A DNA stretch of 64,000 nt. Source: Alistipes sp. (GTDB taxonomy: Bacteria; Bacteroidota; Bacteroidia; Bacteroidales; Rikenellaceae). The position numbers and the translations under genes are program-made. The notes beneath the pieces were generated by a model. The model saw nothing but the letters and a program-made list of their open reading frames with translations, did not search any database and was not told where the DNA came from. This document shows positions 35,145 to 42,501 of the stretch, piece after piece; position 1 is the stretch's first letter, and the number at the start of each line of letters is the position of its first letter. Location: assembly GCA_017623505.1 (NCBI GenBank), contig JAGAOZ010000007.1:108263-172262 (forward strand). Reading direction: 5' to 3'.

Positions 35145-35188
35145 AAGAGGCTGTCCAACAAGTACGTTGCGACAGCCTCTTGATTTTT
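35145..35188 (+). terminator. Intrinsic terminator after the nitroreductase gene
   Basis: AAGAGGCTGTC (35145-35155) pairs with GACAGCCTCTT (35171-35181), followed by GATTTTTTC. The GCTGTCCAACA segment resembles the terminal repeat of the MITE-like element at 42325-42446. Confidence 0.8.
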
Positions 35189-35430
35189 TCATTACACCAA
35201 TTACTGCCTACTCTATCCAAGCCCAAATTTGGGTTTCTTTTCGTATCTCTTAGGATGCAAAAAACTGCGTTCCCAAGAAGGAAACGCAGCACACTTAATT
35301 AATTTTAGACAATAAAGGATATCTCTTGATTGGCATCCTTTGGGGTAAGAACTTGTCGTTCTTGTTTTGCCTGCTAATGCTCTACATTGCTCACAAAAAC
35401 ACCACCCTCGCATAATTGCAGATTAGTGAG
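35189..35430. other. Intergenic DNA with palindromes, no gene seen
   Basis: It contains CCCAAATTTGGG at about 35224-35235 and a hairpin of GGGAACGCAG-type arms at about 35264-35289. No convincing coding sequence. Together with the flanking hairpins this 240 bp looks like a patch of decayed repeats between the nitroreductase and the second large lipoprotein gene. Confidence 0.5.
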
Positions 35431-35454
35431 TTGCACCCCACCCAAGAGGTGCAA
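35431..35454 (-). terminator. Conserved 3' hairpin after the second large lipoprotein
   Basis: Exact reverse complement of 22903-22926: TTGCACC, loop, GGTGCAA on the minus strand. No T-run follows, so its role may be 3'-end protection or a duplicated flank. Confidence 0.6.
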
Positions 35455-35473
35455 CCCTAAGATTTTTTGCTAA

Positions 35474-38461
35474 TTATTTAGCAAGCTGTGGAACGTTAGT
35501 TACAACGCCATCGATAGTAACTGTTGCATTTGCGCCGTTAACTGAATCCCAACCTGAGATAAACGCCATCTCACCATGAGCAGGAGCAGTACAACCTGTA
35601 AAATTAACAGCAATGCCGTTTGTGTATGAGCTACTGTTAATCTCAACAGCGCCCTTTGAAGATGCATTTGTTGTGGTAAATGTACATCCTACGTATGAAA
35701 TATTGGCATTATCAAGCGGCTGATCCTTATAGTGGTTTACACAACGGTCTGAATATGTGAAATCACACTCCTTGAACTCTACGCTGTTAGCACCATATGT
35801 CGATACACAATGCTCAGCACCATTTGAGTTGAGGTTGCAATTATCGAACTTCACAGCACCATACAGGAATTGCAAACCATTGATGTCGCAATCCTTATAT
35901 GTTAAACTAGCTGGATTAGCAAAGCCCATATAAATAACTGTGCCAAAGTTGATAGTAACACCCTCAAATGCAAGAGTTGTACCTGTAACAAACTGATCTC
36001 TTGCGTCAACAGCAGTTGCGTCAATAACTGCATCTTTAGAACCTACAATGGTGATATTTTTGCCACGCATATCTGGCTCTGGCATTGTGTAGTTACCTGC
36101 TGCCACATTAACTTTAGCGAGTCCTGCGGTAAGAGCTGCAGCCAAACCTGCCTGCTCAAATACAACAGTCTTAGCCTGCTTTACACCGTTAAGATTAACT
36201 GTGCAGTTGTCGCCCTTCTTCTCATTCCAAAGAGAGTTGCAGCTGACAGTACCCAAAGCAAAGCCGTTTGCAGTAGTGTTGTTGATATTAACAATGTAAT
36301 CATTGCCAGCCTTACCATTAGGGAATGAGCTATCAATCTCAATAGCAGCCTTACCAGCAACAGGAGCAGAAGCATTAAGCACACAATCATTGAAAGTTAC
36401 AGTCTGACCCAAAGTCTCGTGATAAATCAGTACAGACTTACCAGCTGAATTGAATGTACACTTGTTAAAAGTTAAGTCCTTAGCATCGTAAGTCCATACG
36501 TTGTATGAGTTTGGAGAATCCTGCTCGAAAGTACAGTTATCAAATACAACAACATTACCATAGAGGAATGGCTGACCTACGATAGTACAGTCTTTGTAGT
36601 AAGAGTCAGCAATATGCTGAAAACCACAATAATCTGCATTTGAGAACACGAGCTCAATATTCTCAAGGCGAAGATTTGCATTTACAGCTGGTTTCTGGTT
36701 TTGCATATTAATCTTAACACCATCACCAAGACCTACAACATTGATATCCTTACCATTGAAAGATGGGAGCGTATAACCACCCTCTACTGGAGTAATGTAT
36801 ACTGTTTCACCATTTGCAGCAGCGGCAGCCTCGTTGAAAGCCTGCTGTGGGGTCTTCTCAACAACACCTGTCTCAAAATCATTACTGATTTCAACATTGT
36901 TGAACACACCACCATATACATTGATTACACCAGCACCATCAGGAGTGTTTCCACTTGGCTTCTGATTCCAAATAGCACCTGCATCATCTGCCTTACCATT
37001 GAATGTACCACCATAAATATTGATAGTTGCAACGGTTGCATAATTGTTATGACTAGCAGCATTTGAGAAGTTACGGAACAAGTTGCGGTGGAAAGTATAA
37101 GTACCTGCATAGATATTGAGTGTAGCATTACCAACGTTAGAGTTGTTATCTACAAAACAAGGAATCAATGCATCTGGATAATCCAATGCTTTGATTGTCC
37201 AATCAATATCGCCCATCAAGTTTACGATACCAGCATCATTGTTGATGAATGTAGCCAAGCAATTAACAGCCTTAGCTGTGTTGAGGTGAATTGAGCCCTC
37301 ACCCTTGATAGTAAACTCTGCACCATTCTTCACGTGGAAGATACCAGAATTCTTGGTTACGTCAGGTACGCTTGCCTCAATATGCTTACCATTAAGGTTC
37401 AAAGTGATATCTTTGTCAATAACTGCATAGTAACCAGACAACTCTGCACGAGTGCTACCCAAAGACAAAGCTAAGTCTGTATTCAAAGAAATCTCGTCAC
37501 CAGCCTGTGCAGCAGCCAAAGCCTCCTGGAAAGAGTTGTAATTCTGACCATTCAAAGATACATTGTGGTTAGCATCATACTCGTGTCCTGGCTCGCCATC
37601 AAATCCAGGCTTAATCTCAACGTTGAATGTACCGTCGCTTGTGAGAAGGCTACCTACGATGTTTGTGCGGTAGTTACGCTGAATAGGTACAGTAGCAAAC
37701 TCCTTAACCTCGCCGGCACCCAACTTGCCAGCCTCGTCAGTGTAAGTGAACTCAACATCCACCAAAGACTTCTCAGCCGCAGGGAAGAGGTAGTTTACAG
37801 CCAACACATCGGTTTTAGTCTGAGCGGCAGCAGTACCAAAAGTAACTGTGCCCTTAGTCAAACCCTTGTGGTTTGCCAAGTCGAAATCGGTGTAAGCACC
37901 CTCAACAACAACCTTTACATCCTTAACCTCAACGCCAGACTGTGCAGCCTCAGCAGCGTCGTTAGTGATAATGTTAAGCTGAGCGAAAGGACGCTTCAAC
38001 TCTACAGACTTTGTTACAGGACCTGTAATCTCTGGGATGTCGTTTACGTAAGCATAGAACGCATCGTAAGCCTCAGAGTTGCTAACCAATGCAGCAGCAT
38101 CGGTGTAAGCAACGGTCTTTGTTGTCCAATTCACTGTGTAAGGAGAAGCAGGAGCCTCAGCCCAGAACAAAACGTCGTACTTCATACCGTTTACGAAAGG
38201 AATCTCCACGGTAGCAGTTTTGTTTGTGAGAGTTGCAGGCTGTCCCTCAAAGAGCTTGGAGCCATCAACGCGGTTGTAAACAGCATACTTCAAAACGGTA
38301 GCTGTCAAGCCGTCGCCGTGTGCACGAGTTGCCAATTCAGGAGCAGCAACAGTGAAAGTAACTGTAGACTTCTCTGCCACAGGCTGAGCAACCTCGTCCT
38401 TCGAACACGCTGTCATCAACATTCCAAATGCTGCAACAGCAATCAAAAGAAATTTTTTCAT
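35474..38461 (-). CDS. Surface lipoprotein: fimbrillin-like (DUF6562-type) N-domain plus duplicated beta-helix
   Basis: The 995-residue protein shares its signal peptide and first about 300 residues almost exactly with the protein at 20235-22877 (lipobox cysteine followed by SKDE; LKRPFAQLNI; QRNYRTNIVGSLLTSDG). From about residue 310 it differs: a FQEALAAAQAGDEISLN start, a beta-helix, then two homologous blocks (about 545-735 and 770-990). Each has a YTLPSFNGKDINVVG- or YTMPEPDMRGKNITIVG-type strand, a C(T/D)I(V/N)GxxFLYG turn, an NTYG/TYDAK turn and an AxEI(D/N)SS segment, so the helix arose by internal duplication. Surface adhesion or ligand binding is possible. A CTTG-N19-TACTTTTG promoter and the conserved UTR hairpin lie upstream. 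Confidence 0.85.
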   Translation of the reverse strand: MKKFLLIAVAAFGMLMTACSKDEVAQPVAEKSTVTFTVAAPELATRAHGDGLTATVLKYAVYNRVDGSKLFEGQPATLTNKTATVEIPFVNGMKYDVLFWAEAPASPYTVNWTTKTVAYTDAAALVSNSEAYDAFYAYVNDIPEITGPVTKSVELKRPFAQLNIITNDAAEAAQSGVEVKDVKVVVEGAYTDFDLANHKGLTKGTVTFGTAAAQTKTDVLAVNYLFPAAEKSLVDVEFTYTDEAGKLGAGEVKEFATVPIQRNYRTNIVGSLLTSDGTFNVEIKPGFDGEPGHEYDANHNVSLNGQNYNSFQEALAAAQAGDEISLNTDLALSLGSTRAELSGYYAVIDKDITLNLNGKHIEASVPDVTKNSGIFHVKNGAEFTIKGEGSIHLNTAKAVNCLATFINNDAGIVNLMGDIDWTIKALDYPDALIPCFVDNNSNVGNATLNIYAGTYTFHRNLFRNFSNAASHNNYATVATINIYGGTFNGKADDAGAIWNQKPSGNTPDGAGVINVYGGVFNNVEISNDFETGVVEKTPQQAFNEAAAAANGETVYITPVEGGYTLPSFNGKDINVVGLGDGVKINMQNQKPAVNANLRLENIELVFSNADYCGFQHIADSYYKDCTIVGQPFLYGNVVVFDNCTFEQDSPNSYNVWTYDAKDLTFNKCTFNSAGKSVLIYHETLGQTVTFNDCVLNASAPVAGKAAIEIDSSFPNGKAGNDYIVNINNTTANGFALGTVSCNSLWNEKKGDNCTVNLNGVKQAKTVVFEQAGLAAALTAGLAKVNVAAGNYTMPEPDMRGKNITIVGSKDAVIDATAVDARDQFVTGTTLAFEGVTINFGTVIYMGFANPASLTYKDCDINGLQFLYGAVKFDNCNLNSNGAEHCVSTYGANSVEFKECDFTYSDRCVNHYKDQPLDNANISYVGCTFTTTNASSKGAVEINSSSYTNGIAVNFTGCTAPAHGEMAFISGWDSVNGANATVTIDGVVTNVPQLAK

Positions 38462-38569
38462 AGGTTTAAATTATTAAAAATGTGTGTAAAATGTGTGTTT
38501 TATAAGTTCTATCTACGATTTTACCCCCCCTATAAGCTCACCTTATAGGAGAGGGTAAAGTATCCTCGC
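37576..38569 (-). repeat. Right arm of a 1-kb inverted repeat
   Basis: Reverse-complement match to 20127-21129, covering the 5' UTR hairpin, signal peptide and N-domain coding region. Includes a 75-bp identical run (38183-38257). The arms face each other and flank the accessory genes. Confidence 0.88.
38520..38559 (-). promoter_or_regulatory. Conserved bulged hairpin in the 5' UTR, copy 2
   Basis: On the minus strand an 18-nt arm beginning TTTACCCTCTCCTAT pairs with CTTATAGGGGGGGTAAA around a GTGAG loop, with a bulged T next to the CCC as in copy 1. The loop and inner stem differ from copy 1 while pairing is kept, and the flanks GCGAGGATAC and ATCGTA are identical. Confidence 0.75.
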
Positions 38570-38611
38570 AAAAAATATCTCCTTTTACAAAAATCGCCTA
38601 ATACGACAATA

Positions 38612-38642
38612 CAAAAGTAAAATAAAAAATTCAAAACACAAG
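38612..38642 (-). promoter_or_regulatory. Promoter of the second large lipoprotein
   Basis: On the minus strand CTTG (38642-38639), 19 nt, TACTTTTG (38619-38612). The UTR would be about 144 nt, nearly the same as for the paralogue. Confidence 0.7.
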
Positions 38643-38927
38643 CATTTTTAGAAAAAAAACAATGGTAATATTCTATAAAATAGTAACTAAATATTTCATT
38701 ATTGGAAGATTCAATTTTGGCTACTTTGAATCTATTTTTGTATATTTCTCATCTTCTTGCAGTTACAATGTTTACATTGTGCCTTTATGAAAACTTAGAA
38801 ATCAATTCAAAAGACTTCTCAAAATCACCTCGACCTAACTTGTAAAACCTACCTTATATTATAAAAGACTACCACAGCAAATTTCTCTCCAAAGTAGCTA
38901 TTTGTTACAATTTTATGCATAAAACAT

Positions 38928-38958
38928 TTTGAGATTACACCGTAAAATCATATATTTG
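38928..38958 (+). promoter_or_regulatory. Promoter of the Tyr/Phe operon
   Basis: TTTG (38928-38931), exactly 19 nt, TATATTTG (38951-38958): a perfect consensus. Transcription would start near 38965, about 20 nt before the leader peptide ATG. Confidence 0.85.
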
Positions 38959-38984
38959 TAACCACAAAAAGGTTTCACAGGATT

Positions 38985-39059
38985 ATGTTTAAGGCTTATT
39001 TCTCATATCAGTATTGCTATTTTTACCGCCGCAGCGGTCAGGATGTCGTATGCCGATAA
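38985..39059 (+). CDS. Tyr/Phe leader peptide of an attenuator (24 codons)
   Basis: A short reading frame begins at ATG 38985, preceded by an AGG that could act as ribosome-binding sequence, and ends with TAA 39057-39059. Of 24 codons five are Tyr (codons 5, 8, 10, 12, 14) and three Phe (2, 6, 13), so eight aromatic codons fall in the first 14. The downstream genes make tyrosine and phenylalanine precursors. The last eight codons cover one arm of the antiterminator (GGTCAGGAT, 39036-39044). The product probably has no function except to report charging of tRNA-Tyr and tRNA-Phe. Seen directly: reading frame, composition, hairpins. Inferred: expression and stalling. Confidence 0.82.
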   Translation: MFKAYFSYQYCYFYRRSGQDVVCR

Positions 39060-39120
39060 GAGATTATTTAACCCGACATTATAAAATCCTGACCTAACGC
39101 TGTGCGGTCAGGATTTTCTT
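39036..39120 (+). promoter_or_regulatory. Transcription attenuator with alternative hairpins
   Basis: Three segments compete. GGTCAGGAT at 39036-39044 (inside the leader frame) can pair with ATCCTGACC at 39086-39094, helped by GTCG 39045-39048 with CGAC 39074-39077: the antiterminator. ATCCTGACC can instead pair with GGTCAGGAT at 39106-39114 within a 12-bp stem (39083-39094 with 39106-39117) that ends in TTTTCTT: the terminator. A ribosome stalled at Tyr codons leaves the first segment free and favours read-through; one that reaches the stop codon covers it and lets the terminator form. Confidence 0.82.
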
Positions 39121-39167
39121 ATTAGCAGCATTAGATATATTTACATAAATATTGATTAGAGTTAGTT

Positions 39168-40346
39168 ATGGCAAAGGTTGAAATTCGTCCATCACACAGA
39201 ATGGACTGCATCAAGGAGTATTATTTCTCAAAGAAAAATCGTGAAATAGCTGAACTGCGTAAACAAGGACGCGATATCATTAGTTTAGGTATCGGTAGTC
39301 CTGATATGCCTCCACATCAAAGAGTTATTGACCGCTTGGCTTCGGAGGCTCAACGTCCTGACGTACACGCCTATCAGCCCTACAATGGTAGTGACCTGCT
39401 GCGTGAAGCATACGCTGCGTGGTACGAGAAGTGGTACAATGTAAAACTAAATCCTAAAACCGAAATACTCCCGTTGCTCGGCTCCAAAGAGGGCATTATG
39501 CATATATGTATGGCATTTTTGGATGCCGGCGATAAGGTCTTGGTGCCAAATCCCGGCTACCCAACTTATCGCGCCGCTGTGACTTTGGCTGGTGGCGAGG
39601 TTTTGGAGTATCACCTCAACGAAAGCACCGACTTCTATCCCGATTTTGAGGCAATTGAGAAGCAGGACCTGAGCAAGGTAAAATTGATGTTCGTAAACTA
39701 CCCAAATATGCCGACAGGCACACTTCCAACCGTTGCGCTGTTTGAAAAGTTGGTTGCCTTTGCCCAAAAACATAACATCCTGCTCGTTCACGATAACCCT
39801 TATAGTTTTGTACGTAACAACATGCAACTCAGCCTACTCTCTATCCCTGGCGCATGGGATGTCGCTATCGAGATGAACTCTACAAGTAAGGGCCACAGCA
39901 TGGCCGGTTGGCGCGTCGGCGTTGTCGTAGGTCGTTCGGAGTGGATTGCCGATATTCTCCGTTTCAAGAGCAATATGGATTCAGGAATGTTCTTTCCTGT
40001 GCAAGCTGCGGCTGCCGAGGCGTTGGCTTTGGGCAACGAGTGGTTTGACGAGCTCAACGCAACATATTATGCTCGTGAGGCTGAGGGTTATGCACTTTTG
40101 GATGCTCTCGGATGTGAGTACCGCAAGAATCAGGCGGGATTGTTCGTCTGGGCAAAGATTCCTGCTACGTTTGAGGGTGACTGCTTCGCTTTCTCGGACA
40201 AGGTGCTGGAGGAGTGCGATGTTTTTGTTACACCGGGCGGTATCTTCGGCAGCGAGGGCGAGCATTACATCCGTATCTCACTCTGTATGCCTAAGGAGCG
40301 CTTGGCTGAGGCTGCCGAGCGTGTAAAGAGTCGTTTTACAAAATAA
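39168..40346 (+). CDS. PLP-dependent aminotransferase of the Tyr/Phe operon
   Basis: The 392-residue fold-type I aminotransferase has YQPYNGSDLLREA, LPLLGSKEGIMH, VPNPGYPTY and VNYPNMPTGTLP motifs and the PLP lysine Lys241 in STSKGHSMAGWR. Sequence style is that of the LL-diaminopimelate/aspartate aminotransferase group. Because tyrA and a DAHP synthase-chorismate mutase follow in the same transcript, and a Tyr/Phe attenuator precedes it, the likely substrates are 4-hydroxyphenylpyruvate and phenylpyruvate (or prephenate). Start: ATG 39168, 48 nt after the attenuator. The aromatic assignment is from context. Confidence 0.9.
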   Translation: MAKVEIRPSHRMDCIKEYYFSKKNREIAELRKQGRDIISLGIGSPDMPPHQRVIDRLASEAQRPDVHAYQPYNGSDLLREAYAAWYEKWYNVKLNPKTEILPLLGSKEGIMHICMAFLDAGDKVLVPNPGYPTYRAAVTLAGGEVLEYHLNESTDFYPDFEAIEKQDLSKVKLMFVNYPNMPTGTLPTVALFEKLVAFAQKHNILLVHDNPYSFVRNNMQLSLLSIPGAWDVAIEMNSTSKGHSMAGWRVGVVVGRSEWIADILRFKSNMDSGMFFPVQAAAAEALALGNEWFDELNATYYAREAEGYALLDALGCEYRKNQAGLFVWAKIPATFEGDCFAFSDKVLEECDVFVTPGGIFGSEGEHYIRISLCMPKERLAEAAERVKSRFTK

Positions 40347-40355
40347 GAAAACAAT

Positions 40356-41198
40356 ATGACCGCAACCATCATAGGACTGGGACTTATCGGAGGTTCATTC
40401 GCTTTAAGCCTAAAAGATAAGGGCTTATGCGATAAAGTTTGGGGCATTGACCACTCCGAGCGAAACGCAGCGAAGGCTTTGGAGCTGGGACTTGTCGATA
40501 ATATTATCACCTTAGACAAGGCGATTGCCGAGAGTGATTTGATTGTTCTTGCTACACCCGTAGACACAATCCCTGTACTTGCTACCAAGATACTTAATCG
40601 CATCGGCAAGCATCAGATACTGATGGATATGGGCTCAACAAAAGAGGAGCTTATCGAAATAACCTCAATGCATCCCAATCGTGGCAGAATGGTTGCAACA
40701 CATCCCATGTGGGGTACAGAGCACAGTGGTCCTGAGGCTGCCGAGCATAATGCTTTTACGGGTAGAACTGTCGTTATCTGCGAAAAGGAGCAGAGTGACG
40801 AAGATGCACTGCGACAGGTGGTTAGCATCTATTCTACACTCGGCATGCCTATACGGTATATGTCGGCGGAGGAGCAAGATATGCACTGCGCTTACGTGTC
40901 GCATATCTCGCATATCACATCGTTTGCCTTAGCCCTTACCGTATTGGAGAAGGAGCGAGAAGAGGAGCATATATTTGACCTTGCAGGTGGAGGTTTCGAG
41001 AGTACCGTTCGGTTGGCAAAGAGTCTGCCTAAGACGTGGGCTCCAATATTTTTGGGCAACAAATATAATGTATTGGATGTTTTGCGCGAGCATATTCATC
41101 AGTTGCAAATTCTACGTCGCATGATTGAACGCGACGACCGCGACGGCTTGATAGAGGCCATGCAACGAGCAAATAAGATACGTGAAATATTGAAATAG
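40356..41198 (+). CDS. tyrA: Prephenate dehydrogenase TyrA
   Basis: The 280-residue protein begins with a Rossmann motif (GLGLIGGS, residues 7-14) and contains ATPVDTIPVL, MDMGSTKEEL and HPMWGTEHSGPEAAEHNAF, the conserved prephenate dehydrogenase segments with the catalytic histidine region. It lacks an ACT domain, so feedback control is not obvious here. It oxidatively decarboxylates prephenate to 4-hydroxyphenylpyruvate, using NAD or NADP. It lies 9 bp after the aminotransferase and 6 bp before the DAHP synthase gene. Confidence 0.95.
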   Translation: MTATIIGLGLIGGSFALSLKDKGLCDKVWGIDHSERNAAKALELGLVDNIITLDKAIAESDLIVLATPVDTIPVLATKILNRIGKHQILMDMGSTKEELIEITSMHPNRGRMVATHPMWGTEHSGPEAAEHNAFTGRTVVICEKEQSDEDALRQVVSIYSTLGMPIRYMSAEEQDMHCAYVSHISHITSFALALTVLEKEREEEHIFDLAGGGFESTVRLAKSLPKTWAPIFLGNKYNVLDVLREHIHQLQILRRMIERDDRDGLIEAMQRANKIREILK

Positions 41199-41204
41199 AG
41201 ATAT

Positions 41205-42275
41205 ATGGGGAAGTTTTCTTTAGGCAATAAACGCCCACTCATCATAGCAGGTCCGTGTAGCGCCGAGACCAAAGAGCAGACCATCGAGACAGCTATGCAG
41301 TTGGCTCGTTCGGGACGAGTAGATGTCATTCGTGCCGGTGTGTGGAAGCCTCGCACCCAGCCCGGAACATTCGAGGGAATAGGCGAGCCTGGATTGCAGT
41401 GGCTATGCGAGGTAAAGCAGGCTACGGGGCTACCTATCGCTGTTGAGGTAGCCAATCGCTCACACGTAGAGTTAGCCCTCAAGTACGGTGTAGATTTGCT
41501 TTGGATAGGTGCTCGTACCACCGTATCGCCATTTGCAGTACAAGAGATTGCCGAGAGCCTTCACGACAACCACGACGTCGCTATCTTGATTAAAAACCCG
41601 ATGACTCCCGATATTGACTTATGGTCGGGAGCTGTCAATCGTCTGATAAATGAGGGTGTGCCACGCGAGAATATAGGTCTTATACATCGAGGTTTCTCAT
41701 ATTTCGGTCATAGCAAATACCGCAACCCGCCTATGTGGCACATGATTTTCGAGATGCGCAGTCGCTTTCCCGATATGGTGATGATTTGCGACCCATCGCA
41801 TATTTGCGGTTGCAGACCTCTGCTCTACGGCATAGCACAGCAAGCGGCCGACCTATGCTACGACGGTCTTATCATCGAGAGCCACATCTGCCCTGACAAG
41901 GCGTGGAGTGACGCATCGCAACAGGTTACGCCTGACGATTGTATCTCGATGATTGACAACGTGATGTGGCGTGCAAAGACCACCGAGGACCCGGAATTTA
42001 CAAGCGAGCTGAACGTCTGCCGACAGAAGATAGACCAGATTGATTCTGAGCTATTCGAACTACTGAGCGAACGTATGCGCACGAGTGACAAGATTGGTGA
42101 GATAAAGAAGGCCAGCAACGTGGCTATCCTACAAAGTAATCGCTGGGATGAGATTTGCCGCCGCATGCTCTCCATGACACGCGAAATGGGACTGAGCGAG
42201 GAGTTTGTAAGCTCAATACTCGAAACTATCCATATGGAGAGTATCTCTCGACAGAACGAGATTATGAATAAGTAG
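41205..42275 (+). CDS. Bifunctional DAHP synthase / chorismate mutase (AroQ type)
   Basis: Of 356 residues, about 1-260 are a type I-beta (KDO8P-synthase-like) 3-deoxy-7-phosphoheptulonate synthase: IAGPCSAET, VIRAGVWKPRTQPGTFEG, DLLWIGARTT, IKNPMTPD, CDPSHICG and ESHICPDKAWSD. Residues about 267-356 are an AroQ chorismate mutase (CRQKIDQIDSELFELLSERM, then IGEIKK). The fusion joins the first step of the shikimate pathway to the branch toward prephenate, which TyrA then uses; it is known in Bacteroidetes and Bacillus (fusion order differs). Phe-specific prephenate dehydratase is not in the window. The operon ends just after this gene. Confidence 0.95.
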   Translation: MGKFSLGNKRPLIIAGPCSAETKEQTIETAMQLARSGRVDVIRAGVWKPRTQPGTFEGIGEPGLQWLCEVKQATGLPIAVEVANRSHVELALKYGVDLLWIGARTTVSPFAVQEIAESLHDNHDVAILIKNPMTPDIDLWSGAVNRLINEGVPRENIGLIHRGFSYFGHSKYRNPPMWHMIFEMRSRFPDMVMICDPSHICGCRPLLYGIAQQAADLCYDGLIIESHICPDKAWSDASQQVTPDDCISMIDNVMWRAKTTEDPEFTSELNVCRQKIDQIDSELFELLSERMRTSDKIGEIKKASNVAILQSNRWDEICRRMLSMTREMGLSEEFVSSILETIHMESISRQNEIMNK

Positions 42276-42285
42276 CAGCTCATTT

Positions 42286-42322
42286 AAGAGAGACTGTTCA
42301 ATACTGTTGAGAAGGCTCTCTT
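42286..42322 (+). terminator. Hairpin after the aromatic operon
   Basis: AAGAGAG (42286-42292) pairs with CTCTCTT (42316-42322), with a 23-nt loop containing GTTCAA and TTGAG. There is only a short following AT stretch, so this is a weak terminator, or part of a repeat adjacent to the MITE-like element. Confidence 0.5.
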
Positions 42323-42324
42323 AT

Positions 42325-42446
42325 AGAAGTTGCCTAACAATAGGGATTTCAAGGCTTGCGAAGCCCGAAAAAGCGGAGTTTACTTGGTGTAAATGAGCAT
42401 TTTGAAGGCAAGCGTAACACAGAAATCACATTGTTAGACAGCTTCT
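42325..42446. mobile_element. MITE-like element with terminal inverted repeats
   Basis: 122 bp bounded by 17-bp imperfect inverted repeats: AGAAGTTGCCTAACAAT (42325-42341) and ATTGTTAGACAGCTTCT (42430-42446), 15 of 17 pairs. The inner GGGATTTC and GAAATCAC also pair. There is no coding capacity. The internal ATGAGCATTTTGAAGGCAAG-like motif is familiar to me from intergenic repeats of Bacteroidales, from memory. It sits 14 bp upstream of the hydrolase promoter. Confidence 0.68.
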
Positions 42447-42459
42447 TTTCATTATGCTA

Positions 42460-42491
42460 TTGCATAATGTCACAAATTTTGCTTAATTTTG
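42460..42491 (+). promoter_or_regulatory. Promoter of the hydrolase-Mur ligase-ddl operon
   Basis: TTG (42460-42462), 21 nt, TAATTTTG (42484-42491). The ATG is 11 bp after the box, so the leader is very short. Confidence 0.5.
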
Positions 42492-42501
42492 TCGGGATTT
42501 T

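Noticed and set aside
37565-38548. 327-residue plus-strand frame over the second lipoprotein N-domain
   Set aside because: Antisense shadow of the conserved fimbrillin-like domain; it runs through the UTR hairpin and past the signal peptide.
38985-39120. T-box or metabolite riboswitch upstream of the aromatic operon
   Set aside because: There is no T-box sequence or specifier loop that I can find, and the aromatic-rich leader frame with two competing hairpins explains the region better.
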